DNA of 14,395 nucleotides. Source: Pseudomonadota bacterium (lineage in GTDB: Bacteria > Pseudomonadota > Alphaproteobacteria > Rhizobiales > Xanthobacteraceae). This document shows, piece after piece, positions 1 to 5,948 of this stretch; position 1 is the first letter of the stretch; the number at the start of each line of letters is the position of its first letter. Location of the stretch: positions 1 to 14,395 of the forward strand of contig JAEXHR010000139.1 in assembly GCA_023449855.1 (NCBI GenBank). The letters run 5' to 3'. The notes under the pieces are model-generated. The model made no database searches and was not told the DNA's origin. It was given only the letters and a program-made list of their open reading frames with translations. Position numbers and translations under genes: made by a program.

Positions 1-17
1 CTCTGCTTCTGTTGCCT

Positions 18-33
18 ATTCACATATGTGAAT
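18..33. promoter_or_regulatory. Perfect 16-bp palindrome, candidate operator
   Basis: ATTCACATATGTGAAT reads identically on both strands with no mismatch. It lies about 100 bases upstream of the solute-binding protein start at 136. Uninterrupted palindromes of this size upstream of genes are typical of dimeric repressor sites such as MarR, TetR or GntR types. It could serve the gene at 136 or a gene off the left edge. The regulator is unknown, and the site role is inferred from symmetry and position only. Confidence 0.5.
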
Positions 34-53
34 TCGCGACTCTTTGACCCAAA

Positions 54-84
54 ACGCGCCGCTGCGTCTTGCGTCGCGGCGCGT
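54..84. other. GC-rich stem-loop in the leader of the binding-protein gene
   Basis: ACGCGCCGC (54-62) pairs perfectly with GCGGCGCGT (76-84) around a 13-base loop. The loop itself carries two copies of GCGTC. Read on the minus strand the stem is followed by TTTT, read on the plus strand it is preceded by AAAA, so it resembles a terminator for leftward transcription. No leftward gene is visible to its right, so it may instead act in the leader of the gene at 136. Confidence 0.4.
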
Positions 85-135
85 CACCACGCAATCTCCC
101 GCCAACAAAAAGATCATAACTGGGAGAAGACAAAC

Positions 136-1359
136 ATGAAGCGTCGTACGTTTTTGGCTGGAGTCGGGGCCACCGGTCTCGGTCTGATCGCATCGCCGGC
201 CATCGTCCGTGCAGCGAATGACAGCCCGCTGAAATTCGGCGTGCTCACCGATATGACTGGCCTGTTCGCCGACAATGGCGGCGCGGGCTCGGTCGCAGCA
301 GCACAGCTCGCCATCGACGAATGCGGCGGCAAGGCGCTCGGCAAGCCGATCCAGCTCGTTTCCGCGGACCATCTCAACAAGCCCGATGTCGGTGGCAATA
401 TCGCGCGCCAGTGGTACGATCAGGAGAGCGTCGATGTCATTCTCGATGTGCCGGTGTCGTCGGTCTGCATCGCCGTGCAGACCTTCGCCAAGGAGCGCAA
501 CAAGATGTTCATCACATCTGCCGGCGGTTCGGCGGATCTGAGCGGAAAATTCTGCTCGCCGAATTTCATTCAGTGGACCTACACCACCTATGCGCTCGCC
601 AACGTCGCAGGGAAGGCGATGTTGCAGCGTGGCGGCGATACATTCTTTTTCATCGTGGCCGATTATGCGTTCGGCCAGGCGCTCGAGCGCGACGTCACCG
701 AAGTTGCCGTCAAGGGCGGCGGCAAGTCGCTCGGCCGCGCGCCGCATCCGATCAACACGGCGGATTTTTCCTCGCAGTTGCTGACGGCAAAATCGTCGGG
801 CGCCAAGGTCATCGCGGTGGCCAATGCCGGCAGCGATACGCAGAACGTCATCAAGCAGGCCGAGGAATTCGGCCTGATGGGCGGCGACCAGAAGATGATC
901 GCGCTGCTGCTTGACGTGAACGACATCCGCAGCGTCGGTCTCAAGAGTGCGCAGGGCCTGCTGGTGACGTCGGGCTTCTACTGGAACATGGACGATCGCA
1001 CCCGCGAATTCTCCAAGCGCTACGCGGCCAAGATGGGTAAACCGCCGAGCATGATGCAGGCCGGCGTCTATTCATCGACGCTGAACTACATCAAGTCGGT
1101 GGAGGCGGCGAACACCAAGGATCCGGCGGCTGTCGTGAAAGACCTGCAGGGCCGCACCTTCGACGACGCCTTCTTGCGCAACGGCAAGCTGCGTCCGGAC
1201 AATCTGATGGTGCACGACATGTATCTGGCCGAGGTGAGGAAACAGAACGAGGTCAGCGATCCCTATGACGTGCTGAAGATCCTCGCCACCGTGAAGAGCG
1301 AGGAAGCCTTCCCGCCGCTGTCGGCGAGTGCGTGCCCGATGGTGATGGCGAAGAAGTAG
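136..1359 (+). CDS. ABC transporter substrate-binding protein, Leu/Ile/Val (type I) family, Tat-type signal
   Basis: A 407-residue periplasmic solute-binding protein of the branched-chain amino acid receptor fold (Peripla_BP_6 type). The start at 136 follows a GGGAG ribosome site at 122-126 and gives a twin-arginine leader (KRRTFLAGVGATG) with likely cleavage near residues 26-27 (IVRA/AND); an in-frame ATG at 28 would bury this signal. The mature N-terminus (LKFGVLTDMTGLFAD) matches the family's first strand and ligand loop. A later stretch, TADFSSQL, is also characteristic of the family. No permease or ATPase gene for it is in the window, so it is an orphan here or its partners lie to the left. 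In Bradyrhizobium-like bacteria such proteins often bind aromatic acids or amides rather than leucine; the ligand cannot be told from sequence. Family is secure, ligand unknown. Confidence 0.93.
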   Translation: MKRRTFLAGVGATGLGLIASPAIVRAANDSPLKFGVLTDMTGLFADNGGAGSVAAAQLAIDECGGKALGKPIQLVSADHLNKPDVGGNIARQWYDQESVDVILDVPVSSVCIAVQTFAKERNKMFITSAGGSADLSGKFCSPNFIQWTYTTYALANVAGKAMLQRGGDTFFFIVADYAFGQALERDVTEVAVKGGGKSLGRAPHPINTADFSSQLLTAKSSGAKVIAVANAGSDTQNVIKQAEEFGLMGGDQKMIALLLDVNDIRSVGLKSAQGLLVTSGFYWNMDDRTREFSKRYAAKMGKPPSMMQAGVYSSTLNYIKSVEAANTKDPAAVVKDLQGRTFDDAFLRNGKLRPDNLMVHDMYLAEVRKQNEVSDPYDVLKILATVKSEEAFPPLSASACPMVMAKK

Positions 1360-1381
1360 GGCGACTGACAAGGCAAATGGT

Positions 1382-1399
1382 CGGGCTGGCAACAGCCCG
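1382..1399. terminator. Stem-loop between convergent genes, terminator-like
   Basis: CGGGCTG and CAGCCCG form a perfect 7-bp stem closed by a GCAA (GNRA) tetraloop, 22 bases after the binding-protein stop codon and 6 bases beyond the 3' end of the minus-strand gene at 1406. Neither side has a proper T-run, so it is not a textbook intrinsic terminator. It may protect mRNA 3' ends or work with Rho. Being symmetric, it could serve both converging transcripts. Confidence 0.5.
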
Positions 1400-1405
1400 G
1401 TCATC

Positions 1406-1660
1406 CTAAGCGTTCTGCGGTTTGCGGCCCGGCCGGCTCAGCTTGGCGGCATCAGTCGCAAGCCGCGTTTCATTGATGCGCTGTGCTTCGGCAAAGCCGA
1501 GGCGGTCTTCGTCGATGATCTTGTCGAGCGGCGACGGTCCGGGCACGGGCGGCGGCTCCGTTGGCTTCACCAGCGGATGCAATTGCGAGCCATGTTCGGC
1601 GACGAAGCCGACTCGCGGCTCGTCGAAAACTTTTTCGGCCCAAGGTGCCTGATTTTTCAT
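1406..1660 (-). CDS. Small hypothetical protein, proline-rich, with a repeated DExR-x-GF motif
   Basis: An 84-residue protein I do not recognise. Reading the minus strand, its codons end overwhelmingly in G or C like the neighbouring real genes, which argues that it is coding; the overlapping plus-strand frame at 1422-1652 is the weaker choice. It is hydrophilic, with no signal peptide or membrane segment. It holds two similar blocks, FDEPRVGFVAEH (about residues 12-23) and IDEDRLGFAEAQ (about 49-60), separated by a proline-rich linker (PTEPPPVPGPSP). The start has no clear Shine-Dalgarno sequence. It is downstream of and co-directional with the methyltransferase, but a 185-base gap holding a strong hairpin lies between them, so co-transcription is uncertain. 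Confidence 0.6.
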   Translation of the reverse strand: MKNQAPWAEKVFDEPRVGFVAEHGSQLHPLVKPTEPPPVPGPSPLDKIIDEDRLGFAEAQRINETRLATDAAKLSRPGRKPQNA

Positions 1661-1771
1661 AAGCAGGATTTAGGCGCTTACGGGCGGTTCGTCCATGGCG
1701 GACTGCGGCGATGGCAATCTGGCGTCCGCTGCCGGCCGTTTATGGGCGCGCGGGTTATGGCCCCCATCAAG

Positions 1772-1797
1772 GAGCTTCGCGCATCGGAGCGAAGCTC
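1772..1797. repeat. Perfect 9-bp inverted repeat, candidate dispersed palindromic element or terminator
   Basis: GAGCTTCGC (1772-1780) and GCGAAGCTC (1789-1797) flank an 8-base loop. It sits about 50 bases beyond the 3' end of the methyltransferase gene. No T-run follows on the minus strand. A short GC-rich palindrome between genes resembles the dispersed repeats common in rhizobial genomes, but with one copy in this window that is only a suggestion. Confidence 0.45.
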
Positions 1798-1845
1798 GTC
1801 GCTACCGGCTTTAGAGCCACAAAACCGCGCCGTTGATCTGAGCAA

Positions 1846-2907
1846 TCACGCACGCACTTCAAAGATCATATTGAAGGGCGTCTCAGTCGCGCGGCGGAAG
1901 CGCTTGAATCCGGCCTCCGTCGCGACCTGACGCAACTTGCTCTCACCTGCCTGGGCACCGAGTCCCAGGCCGACCTCCTGAGAGAGCGACGCGGGTGTGC
2001 AGATGAATGTCGAGGCGTGATAGAAGACGGACCCGACCGGATTCAGATTGTCCTCGAGATTGTCGTGAGCGAATGGCTCCACGACCATCCACACCCCGTC
2101 TTTGGCGAGCGTTTCCTTGACATGCTTGCCCGCGCCGACGGGATCGCCCATGTCGTGCAGGCAATCGAAGAACGCCACGAGATCGTAGTCTTTTGCCGGA
2201 AAATCCTTGGCGCTGGCCTGCGCGAATTCAATGCGGTCTCCGACCCCCGCTTCCTCGGCCAGGACCTTCGCGCGCTCGATCGAGGGCTTGTGGTAGTCGA
2301 ACCCGAAGAACTCAGATTTGGGATAGGCCTGCGCCATCACGATCGTCGAGGCGCCATGGCCGCATCCGACATCGGCCACTTTGGCGCCGGCTTTCAGTTT
2401 AGCTTCGATACCTTCGAGCGTTGGAATCCAGTTCGAAACGAGATTGGCGTTGTAGCCCGGCCTGAAGAAACGTTCGGTACCCGAGAAAAGGCACTTGGAA
2501 TGCTCGTGCCAGCCGACGCCCTTTCCTGTTCGAAAGGCTTCGGCGATTTTCGGTTCGTCGAGATAGGTGGACTGTACGACGTCGAATGCACCGGCGAAGA
2601 AAGCTGGCGAGCCCTCCTCGGCGAATGCCATCGCTTGTTCGGCAGAGAGAGAGAACGCGTTCTTTTCCGGGTGATAATCGATGTAACCGGAGGCGGCCTG
2701 ACCGGAGAGCCACTCGCGGACATAACGCTCATGCAGGCCGGTCTTTTTGGAAAGCTGGGACGGTGTGACGGCGTCGCCATCCGCCATGGCCTTGTAAAGG
2801 CCGAGACGATCGCCGAGCAGTATGCTGGCACCGCCTAGTGAAATACCGAGATCGCCGACCAGCTTTCCGACGAGTGCGTTCAGTTTTTCAGGATTGGGCT
2901 CACGCAT
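1846..2907 (-). CDS. Class I SAM-dependent methyltransferase with N-terminal winged-helix domain (Rv2258c-like)
   Basis: A 353-residue cytoplasmic methyltransferase. The reading frame is open back to 3063, but the start at 2907 is chosen because a strong GGAGG site (2916-2920) precedes it by 8 bases and the protein then begins at the family's usual point. Residues about 25-90 form the winged-helix or dimerisation part (TPSQLSKKTGLHERYVREWL). The SAM-binding glycine motif VADVGCGHG is at about residues 177-185, followed by the acidic end of strand 2 (FFGFDYHKPS) and the motif near strand 4 (VAFFDCLHDMGDP). This layout matches O-methyltransferase-like proteins of the Rv2258c type, in which the wing recognises substrate or dimer partner rather than DNA. 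The substrate is unknown. It stands alone, and nothing nearby fixes its pathway. Confidence 0.88.
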   Translation of the reverse strand: MREPNPEKLNALVGKLVGDLGISLGGASILLGDRLGLYKAMADGDAVTPSQLSKKTGLHERYVREWLSGQAASGYIDYHPEKNAFSLSAEQAMAFAEEGSPAFFAGAFDVVQSTYLDEPKIAEAFRTGKGVGWHEHSKCLFSGTERFFRPGYNANLVSNWIPTLEGIEAKLKAGAKVADVGCGHGASTIVMAQAYPKSEFFGFDYHKPSIERAKVLAEEAGVGDRIEFAQASAKDFPAKDYDLVAFFDCLHDMGDPVGAGKHVKETLAKDGVWMVVEPFAHDNLEDNLNPVGSVFYHASTFICTPASLSQEVGLGLGAQAGESKLRQVATEAGFKRFRRATETPFNMIFEVRA

Positions 2908-3130
2908 TGCAGCATCCTCCACATGGTGAAGAACTGCCCCTCGTTTAGTTAAGCACGATTGGCGGATTACAAGTAGGGCGGAGCGTTGCTCGATGTCAGA
3001 TTGAGGACGATGCGGGATTGTCCGCTCCTGGTGCCAAGCGGATAGTTTCCCCTTTGTCTGCATCGTCGTTTCTGAGGGGGCGGTGCAGGGAGCCCATTGC
3101 CCAAATCTGGAACGCTAAGCTGCGCTCAGG

Positions 3131-3146
3131 TGGCACAACTCTTGCT
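3131..3146 (+). promoter_or_regulatory. Sigma-54 (RpoN) promoter, -24/-12 elements
   Basis: TGGCAC, five bases (AACTC), then TTGCT. This matches the sigma-54 consensus TGGCAC-N5-TTGCA/T, with the invariant GG and GC correctly spaced 12 bases apart. Expected transcription start is near 3157, rightward. The first credible start codon downstream is at 3561 (or 3507), implying a leader of 350-400 bases or an unrecognised short transcript. Sigma-54 promoters need an AAA+ activator such as NtrC bound upstream; I saw no clear paired activator site. Confidence 0.75.
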
Positions 3147-3289
3147 GCTCCAAGGCTGACGTGACGGAGGCAGCGAGGGCAGTATTTGAAGAATGTTCTG
3201 ATCCATCGTTTGAGCGACTGGTGTGCGCTGATCTGGCGCGAAATCAAGAATTCGGTCAGGCACGTCCCGATGCACTAGGTCGCGTCACA

Positions 3290-3304
3290 CCGCCTCCGAG
3301 GCGG
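3290..3304 (+). other. Short tight hairpin in the leader
   Basis: CCGCCT and AGGCGG pair perfectly around a 3-base loop. It lies about 130 bases after the predicted sigma-54 start. No T-run follows, so termination is unlikely; it could be part of a structured leader. Confidence 0.3.
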
Positions 3305-3401
3305 GCCACAGGCGCTGAAAAATCGCTTTTCGTCGGCTCTGACGCGTCTGCTGCGTTGGTAGATGCCACGAATAGGGTGGATGCCGGCTGTTCGCGTGGA
3401 C

Positions 3402-3416
3402 GGACAATGCGTGTCC
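3402..3416. promoter_or_regulatory. Inverted repeat GGACA-N5-TGTCC, possible operator
   Basis: A 5-bp inverted repeat with a 5-base spacer, 145 bases before the chosen start of the dehydroquinase-like gene. The size suits a regulator dimer site, but short arms of this kind arise by chance. Low confidence. Confidence 0.2.
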
Positions 3417-3560
3417 ATACTGAAATCCGTCGAAGCGCATAGTTTCTTTCGATTTCTGCTGCGGCGCGGCGCTCTCTAAGCTTTCGTTCGCAAGCGAGGC
3501 TGCATCATGTTTCGTCATGAGTTGCCTGGGTTTTCTACGGATAGCTATGAAAGTGCGGCT

Positions 3561-4016
3561 ATGACCTCTGCCATCGTCTATTTCCTGAATGGCCCCAATG
3601 CCAATCTCTACGGGCTCGACAAGAGCGGCACTTACGGCCGTGAGAGCTTCGTTTCCATCAAAAAGCGCTGTGAGGACCATGCGTCGTCGCTTGGAGTGAA
3701 AGTAGATTTCCGGCAGTCCAATCACGAGGGCGTTCTGGTGGACTGGATCCAGGAGGCACGGGAGAAGGCTGAAGGGATTGTCATCAACGCGGCTGGCCTG
3801 ACTTATTCTTCGGTCCCCATTCTCGACGCGTTGCTCGCTTTCGAAGGCCCGATCATCGAAGCGCATATGAGCAATATCTGGAAGCGCGAGCCGTTCCGAC
3901 ACCATTCCTACGTGTCGCGGGCAGCGACCGGTGTGATCGCCGGGCTCGGTGCGCTCGGCTATGAACTGGCGCTGACCGCGGTATCGCGCCTGATCGCCGA
4001 GAAGGCTGCGCAATGA
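3561..4016 (+). CDS. Divergent type II 3-dehydroquinate dehydratase-like protein
   Basis: A 151-residue protein of the AroQ (type II dehydroquinase, flavodoxin-like dodecamer) family, of normal length. The start at 3561 puts LNGPN at residues 9-13, as in the family; a weak GAAAG lies 7 bases upstream. The frame also opens at 3507, adding 18 unlikely residues. Conserved: LNGPN, Tyr25 of the mobile loop, QSNHEG (52-57), Asn76, His102 in EAHMSN and Arg109/Arg113 in REPFRHHSYVS. Changed: the mobile-loop Arg-Glu of RREP or TREP is Asp20-Lys21, and NPGAYTHTS has become NAAGLTYSS, replacing the substrate-binding His with Tyr82. These are positions equivalent to Arg19 and His81 of the M. tuberculosis enzyme. 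I infer altered substrate or lost dehydroquinase activity. The gene overlaps the next by ATGA and probably uses the sigma-54 promoter at 3131, which is unusual for a shikimate-pathway gene. Confidence 0.85.
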   Translation: MTSAIVYFLNGPNANLYGLDKSGTYGRESFVSIKKRCEDHASSLGVKVDFRQSNHEGVLVDWIQEAREKAEGIVINAAGLTYSSVPILDALLAFEGPIIEAHMSNIWKREPFRHHSYVSRAATGVIAGLGALGYELALTAVSRLIAEKAAQ

Positions 4017-4942
4017 CGTTGGAGGTGATGGCGTTCTACAGCGCGTTCGATGATTTCGCGACATGGCAGGACGCGCTGGCCGTTGAAGGTATCGACCTGC
4101 GGCAGGCGGGGGATATCACCGATCCCGCCAGCGTGCGGCATGCATTGGTGTGGAAGCCGCCGCATGGGTTCTTCGCCCGCTATCCGAATCTCGGACTGGT
4201 GGTCAATCTCGGCGCCGGCGTGGACGCGCTGGTCGGCCGTGACGATCTGCCTGATGTACCGATCACGCGCCTGTCCGATCCGAAAATGGCGCGCATGATG
4301 GCGGGCTATGTGCTGTTTGCCGTGACGCGCCATGCCCGCGACATCCCCGCTTTCGAACGCGCGCAATCCAGGCACCGCTGGCACTATATCCATCCACGCG
4401 ATCCCGAGGCGATTACGGTCGGCGTGCTGGGTCTGGGCGAACTCGGACTGACCGCAGCGCTCGAATGTGCGCGGCAGGGTTATCGTGTGCGTGGCTGGTC
4501 CAATACGCTGAAGACAGCGGAGGGTATCGAGACGTCAGCGGGACTGTCGGCGCTGCCGGATATCCTGGGTGCGAGCGATATCCTTGTCTGCATGCTGCCG
4601 CAGACGCCGCAGACGCGCGGGCTGCTGGATGCTGCACGCCTCGCGCAGCTGAAGCGCGGCGCAGCCTTCGTCAATGTCTCCCGCGGCAGCATCGTCGACG
4701 AGCCGGCGCTGATCGAGGCGTTGCGCTCCGGCCATATTGCCGAAGCGACGCTCGACGTCTTCGCCACCGAGCCCTTGCCGTCGGAGAGTCCGCTATGGGC
4801 GATGGACAATGTCCTGATCACGCCGCATCTCGCTTCGGTCGCGTTGCCGGGATCGGCGGCACGGCAAATCGGCGAGAATGTGCGGCGGCTGCGGTCGGGG
4901 CGGGAGCTGCTAAGCTGCGTCGATCCGCGACGGGGCTATTGA
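4013..4942 (+). CDS. D-isomer-specific 2-hydroxyacid dehydrogenase, GhrA-like (glyoxylate/hydroxypyruvate reductase type)
   Basis: A 309-residue NAD(P)-dependent 2-ketoacid reductase or 2-hydroxyacid dehydrogenase, close to the usual length for GhrA. Nucleotide-binding motif GVLGLGELG (residues 137-145), followed by VRGWSNT; the Trp-Ser after strand 2, rather than an acidic residue, suggests NADPH preference. Catalytic Arg224 (VSRGSIVDE), Glu253 (FATEPLP) and His272 (TPHLAS) are all present. The substrate-side NLGAGVD is at 65-71. The start overlaps the stop of the dehydroquinase-like gene (ATGA), so the two are translationally coupled and probably act on consecutive intermediates. Its 3' end overlaps the 3' end of the opposing LysR gene by 33 bases. 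Exact substrate unknown. Confidence 0.9.
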   Translation: MTLEVMAFYSAFDDFATWQDALAVEGIDLRQAGDITDPASVRHALVWKPPHGFFARYPNLGLVVNLGAGVDALVGRDDLPDVPITRLSDPKMARMMAGYVLFAVTRHARDIPAFERAQSRHRWHYIHPRDPEAITVGVLGLGELGLTAALECARQGYRVRGWSNTLKTAEGIETSAGLSALPDILGASDILVCMLPQTPQTRGLLDAARLAQLKRGAAFVNVSRGSIVDEPALIEALRSGHIAEATLDVFATEPLPSESPLWAMDNVLITPHLASVALPGSAARQIGENVRRLRSGRELLSCVDPRRGY

Positions 4943-5857
4943 GCCCGGCGCAAATTGTCCGCCGACCGCGAAGGCCTCGCGCGCGTAATCGGCGAATGTC
5001 TGCACCGCTGGCCGTAGCGCGTGACGCTTCAGCCGCAGTGCCATTACATGGGTCGGCGGCAGCTTCTCGGTGATGGGCACGACGGCAACGCGGCTGCCGT
5101 CATAGCCGATGGTGGTGCGTGGCACCGCATTGTGGATCGAATAGCCCTGGCCATTCCCGATCAGCCCCCGGATCAATTCGAATGATCTCGTGCGGAACGA
5201 GATGCGCGGTTCGATGCCCGAGGCTGTGAACAGGCTGGCGAAATAGTCGCGCGAATGTGGAAGGTCCAGCAGGATGAAGGGTTCGTCCTGCATCTCCGGC
5301 AGGCTGATCGATGACCGGTTCGCCAGCGGATGATCCGCCGACACCACGATATAAGGCGGTAGTTCGCAGAACTTCTCGCCGACGATCTCGTCGGGGACTG
5401 CAAAGGAATAGGACAGCGCCAGTTCGGTGCGTCCCGAGATCAGGCCATCGATGATTTCCTGCTGGTCGCCTTCTTCCAGTTTCACCGAAATGCCTGGCTG
5501 GCGCTCGCGAAAGCCGGCCAACAGGCCAGGCATGAAGCGTGTTGCGAGGGTCAGGAAGCTGCCGACCACGATCTCGCCATGCAAGGTGCTGCCGAGGGAT
5601 TGGGCGCTCTGGGCGAAATCGCGGGCATGATTGAGCAGCAAACGCGCATCGTTCACGAGCCGCAGGCCGGCCGGGGAGAGCGTCACGCCTTTGGCGAGGT
5701 GGCGGACGAAGATCTGGATGCCGAGTTCCGCTTCCATCTGGCTGAGCGCCGCCGAGATCGAGGGCTGCGACACGTTCAACCGCTTGGCCGCCTCGGTGAC
5801 ACTCCCGGCGTCAGCCGTCTCAACCACATAGCGCAGCGCCCTGAGCGAGAACCTCAT
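4910..5857 (-). CDS. LysR-family transcriptional regulator
   Basis: A 315-residue LysR-type regulator. The N-terminal winged helix-turn-helix (residues about 1-60: AGSVTEAAKRLNVSQPSISAA) is followed by a linker helix and a periplasmic-binding-like effector domain (about 90-295). The start at 5857 follows an AGGA site at 5865-5868. It is divergent from the monooxygenase gene at 5949 across 91 bases, the classic arrangement for a LysR protein controlling its neighbour in response to a pathway compound. Its last codons overlap the opposing dehydrogenase gene by 33 bases. Effector unknown; a ring acid or pathway intermediate is an inference from context. Confidence 0.93.
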   Translation of the reverse strand: MRFSLRALRYVVETADAGSVTEAAKRLNVSQPSISAALSQMEAELGIQIFVRHLAKGVTLSPAGLRLVNDARLLLNHARDFAQSAQSLGSTLHGEIVVGSFLTLATRFMPGLLAGFRERQPGISVKLEEGDQQEIIDGLISGRTELALSYSFAVPDEIVGEKFCELPPYIVVSADHPLANRSSISLPEMQDEPFILLDLPHSRDYFASLFTASGIEPRISFRTRSFELIRGLIGNGQGYSIHNAVPRTTIGYDGSRVAVVPITEKLPPTHVMALRLKRHALRPAVQTFADYAREAFAVGGQFAPGSIAPSRIDAA

Positions 5858-5865
5858 CGCGTTTT

Positions 5866-5907
5866 CCTATGCATCTCCAAACATAAAAATATTTTTCTTA
5901 TGATAGG
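5866..5907. promoter_or_regulatory. Nested AT-rich inverted repeats, candidate LysR operator
   Basis: In the LysR/monooxygenase divergent gap, an outer pair CCTAT (5866-5870) / ATAGG (5903-5907) encloses an inner pair CATAA (5882-5886) / TTATG (5898-5902). At the centre is a perfect 12-base palindrome, AAAAATATTTTT (5885-5896). The left arm overlaps the LysR ribosome site, consistent with autoregulation. LysR sites are usually imperfect dyads in just this position; I found no clean T-N11-A box, so the exact footprint is uncertain. Confidence 0.4.
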
Positions 5908-5948
5908 CCCTCCGGCACCCTGTCGTCCAGTCGAACAGGAGCCGATCA

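Larger units (their letters stand above)
2908..3560. other. Long non-coding gap between the methyltransferase and the dehydroquinase-like operon
   Basis: About 650 bases without a convincing gene. Open frames here (for example 3161-3442 on the plus strand, 2996-3247 on the minus strand) lack ribosome sites and the G/C-ending codons of the true genes. It contains the methyltransferase ribosome site, the sigma-54 promoter at 3131-3146, and then an apparent leader of about 400 bases before the next start codon. That leader holds a tight hairpin (3290-3304) and a small inverted repeat (3402-3416). Confidence 0.6.

Noticed and set aside
16..747. Minus-strand open frame of 243 codons
   Set aside because: It is antisense to the solute-binding protein; no ribosome site or family match.
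2017..2838. Plus-strand open frame of 273 codons
   Set aside because: It is the mirror of the well-supported methyltransferase gene; the protein resembles no family.
3161..3442. Plus-strand open frame of 93 codons (GTG start) just after the first sigma-54 promoter
   Set aside because: The start would be almost leaderless, there is no ribosome site, codon third positions are not G/C-biased like true genes here, and no family resemblance was seen.
3561..4016. Calling this gene a housekeeping aroQ
   Set aside because: Mobile-loop Arg and the substrate-binding His are replaced, and the sigma-54 and operon context does not suit shikimate biosynthesis.
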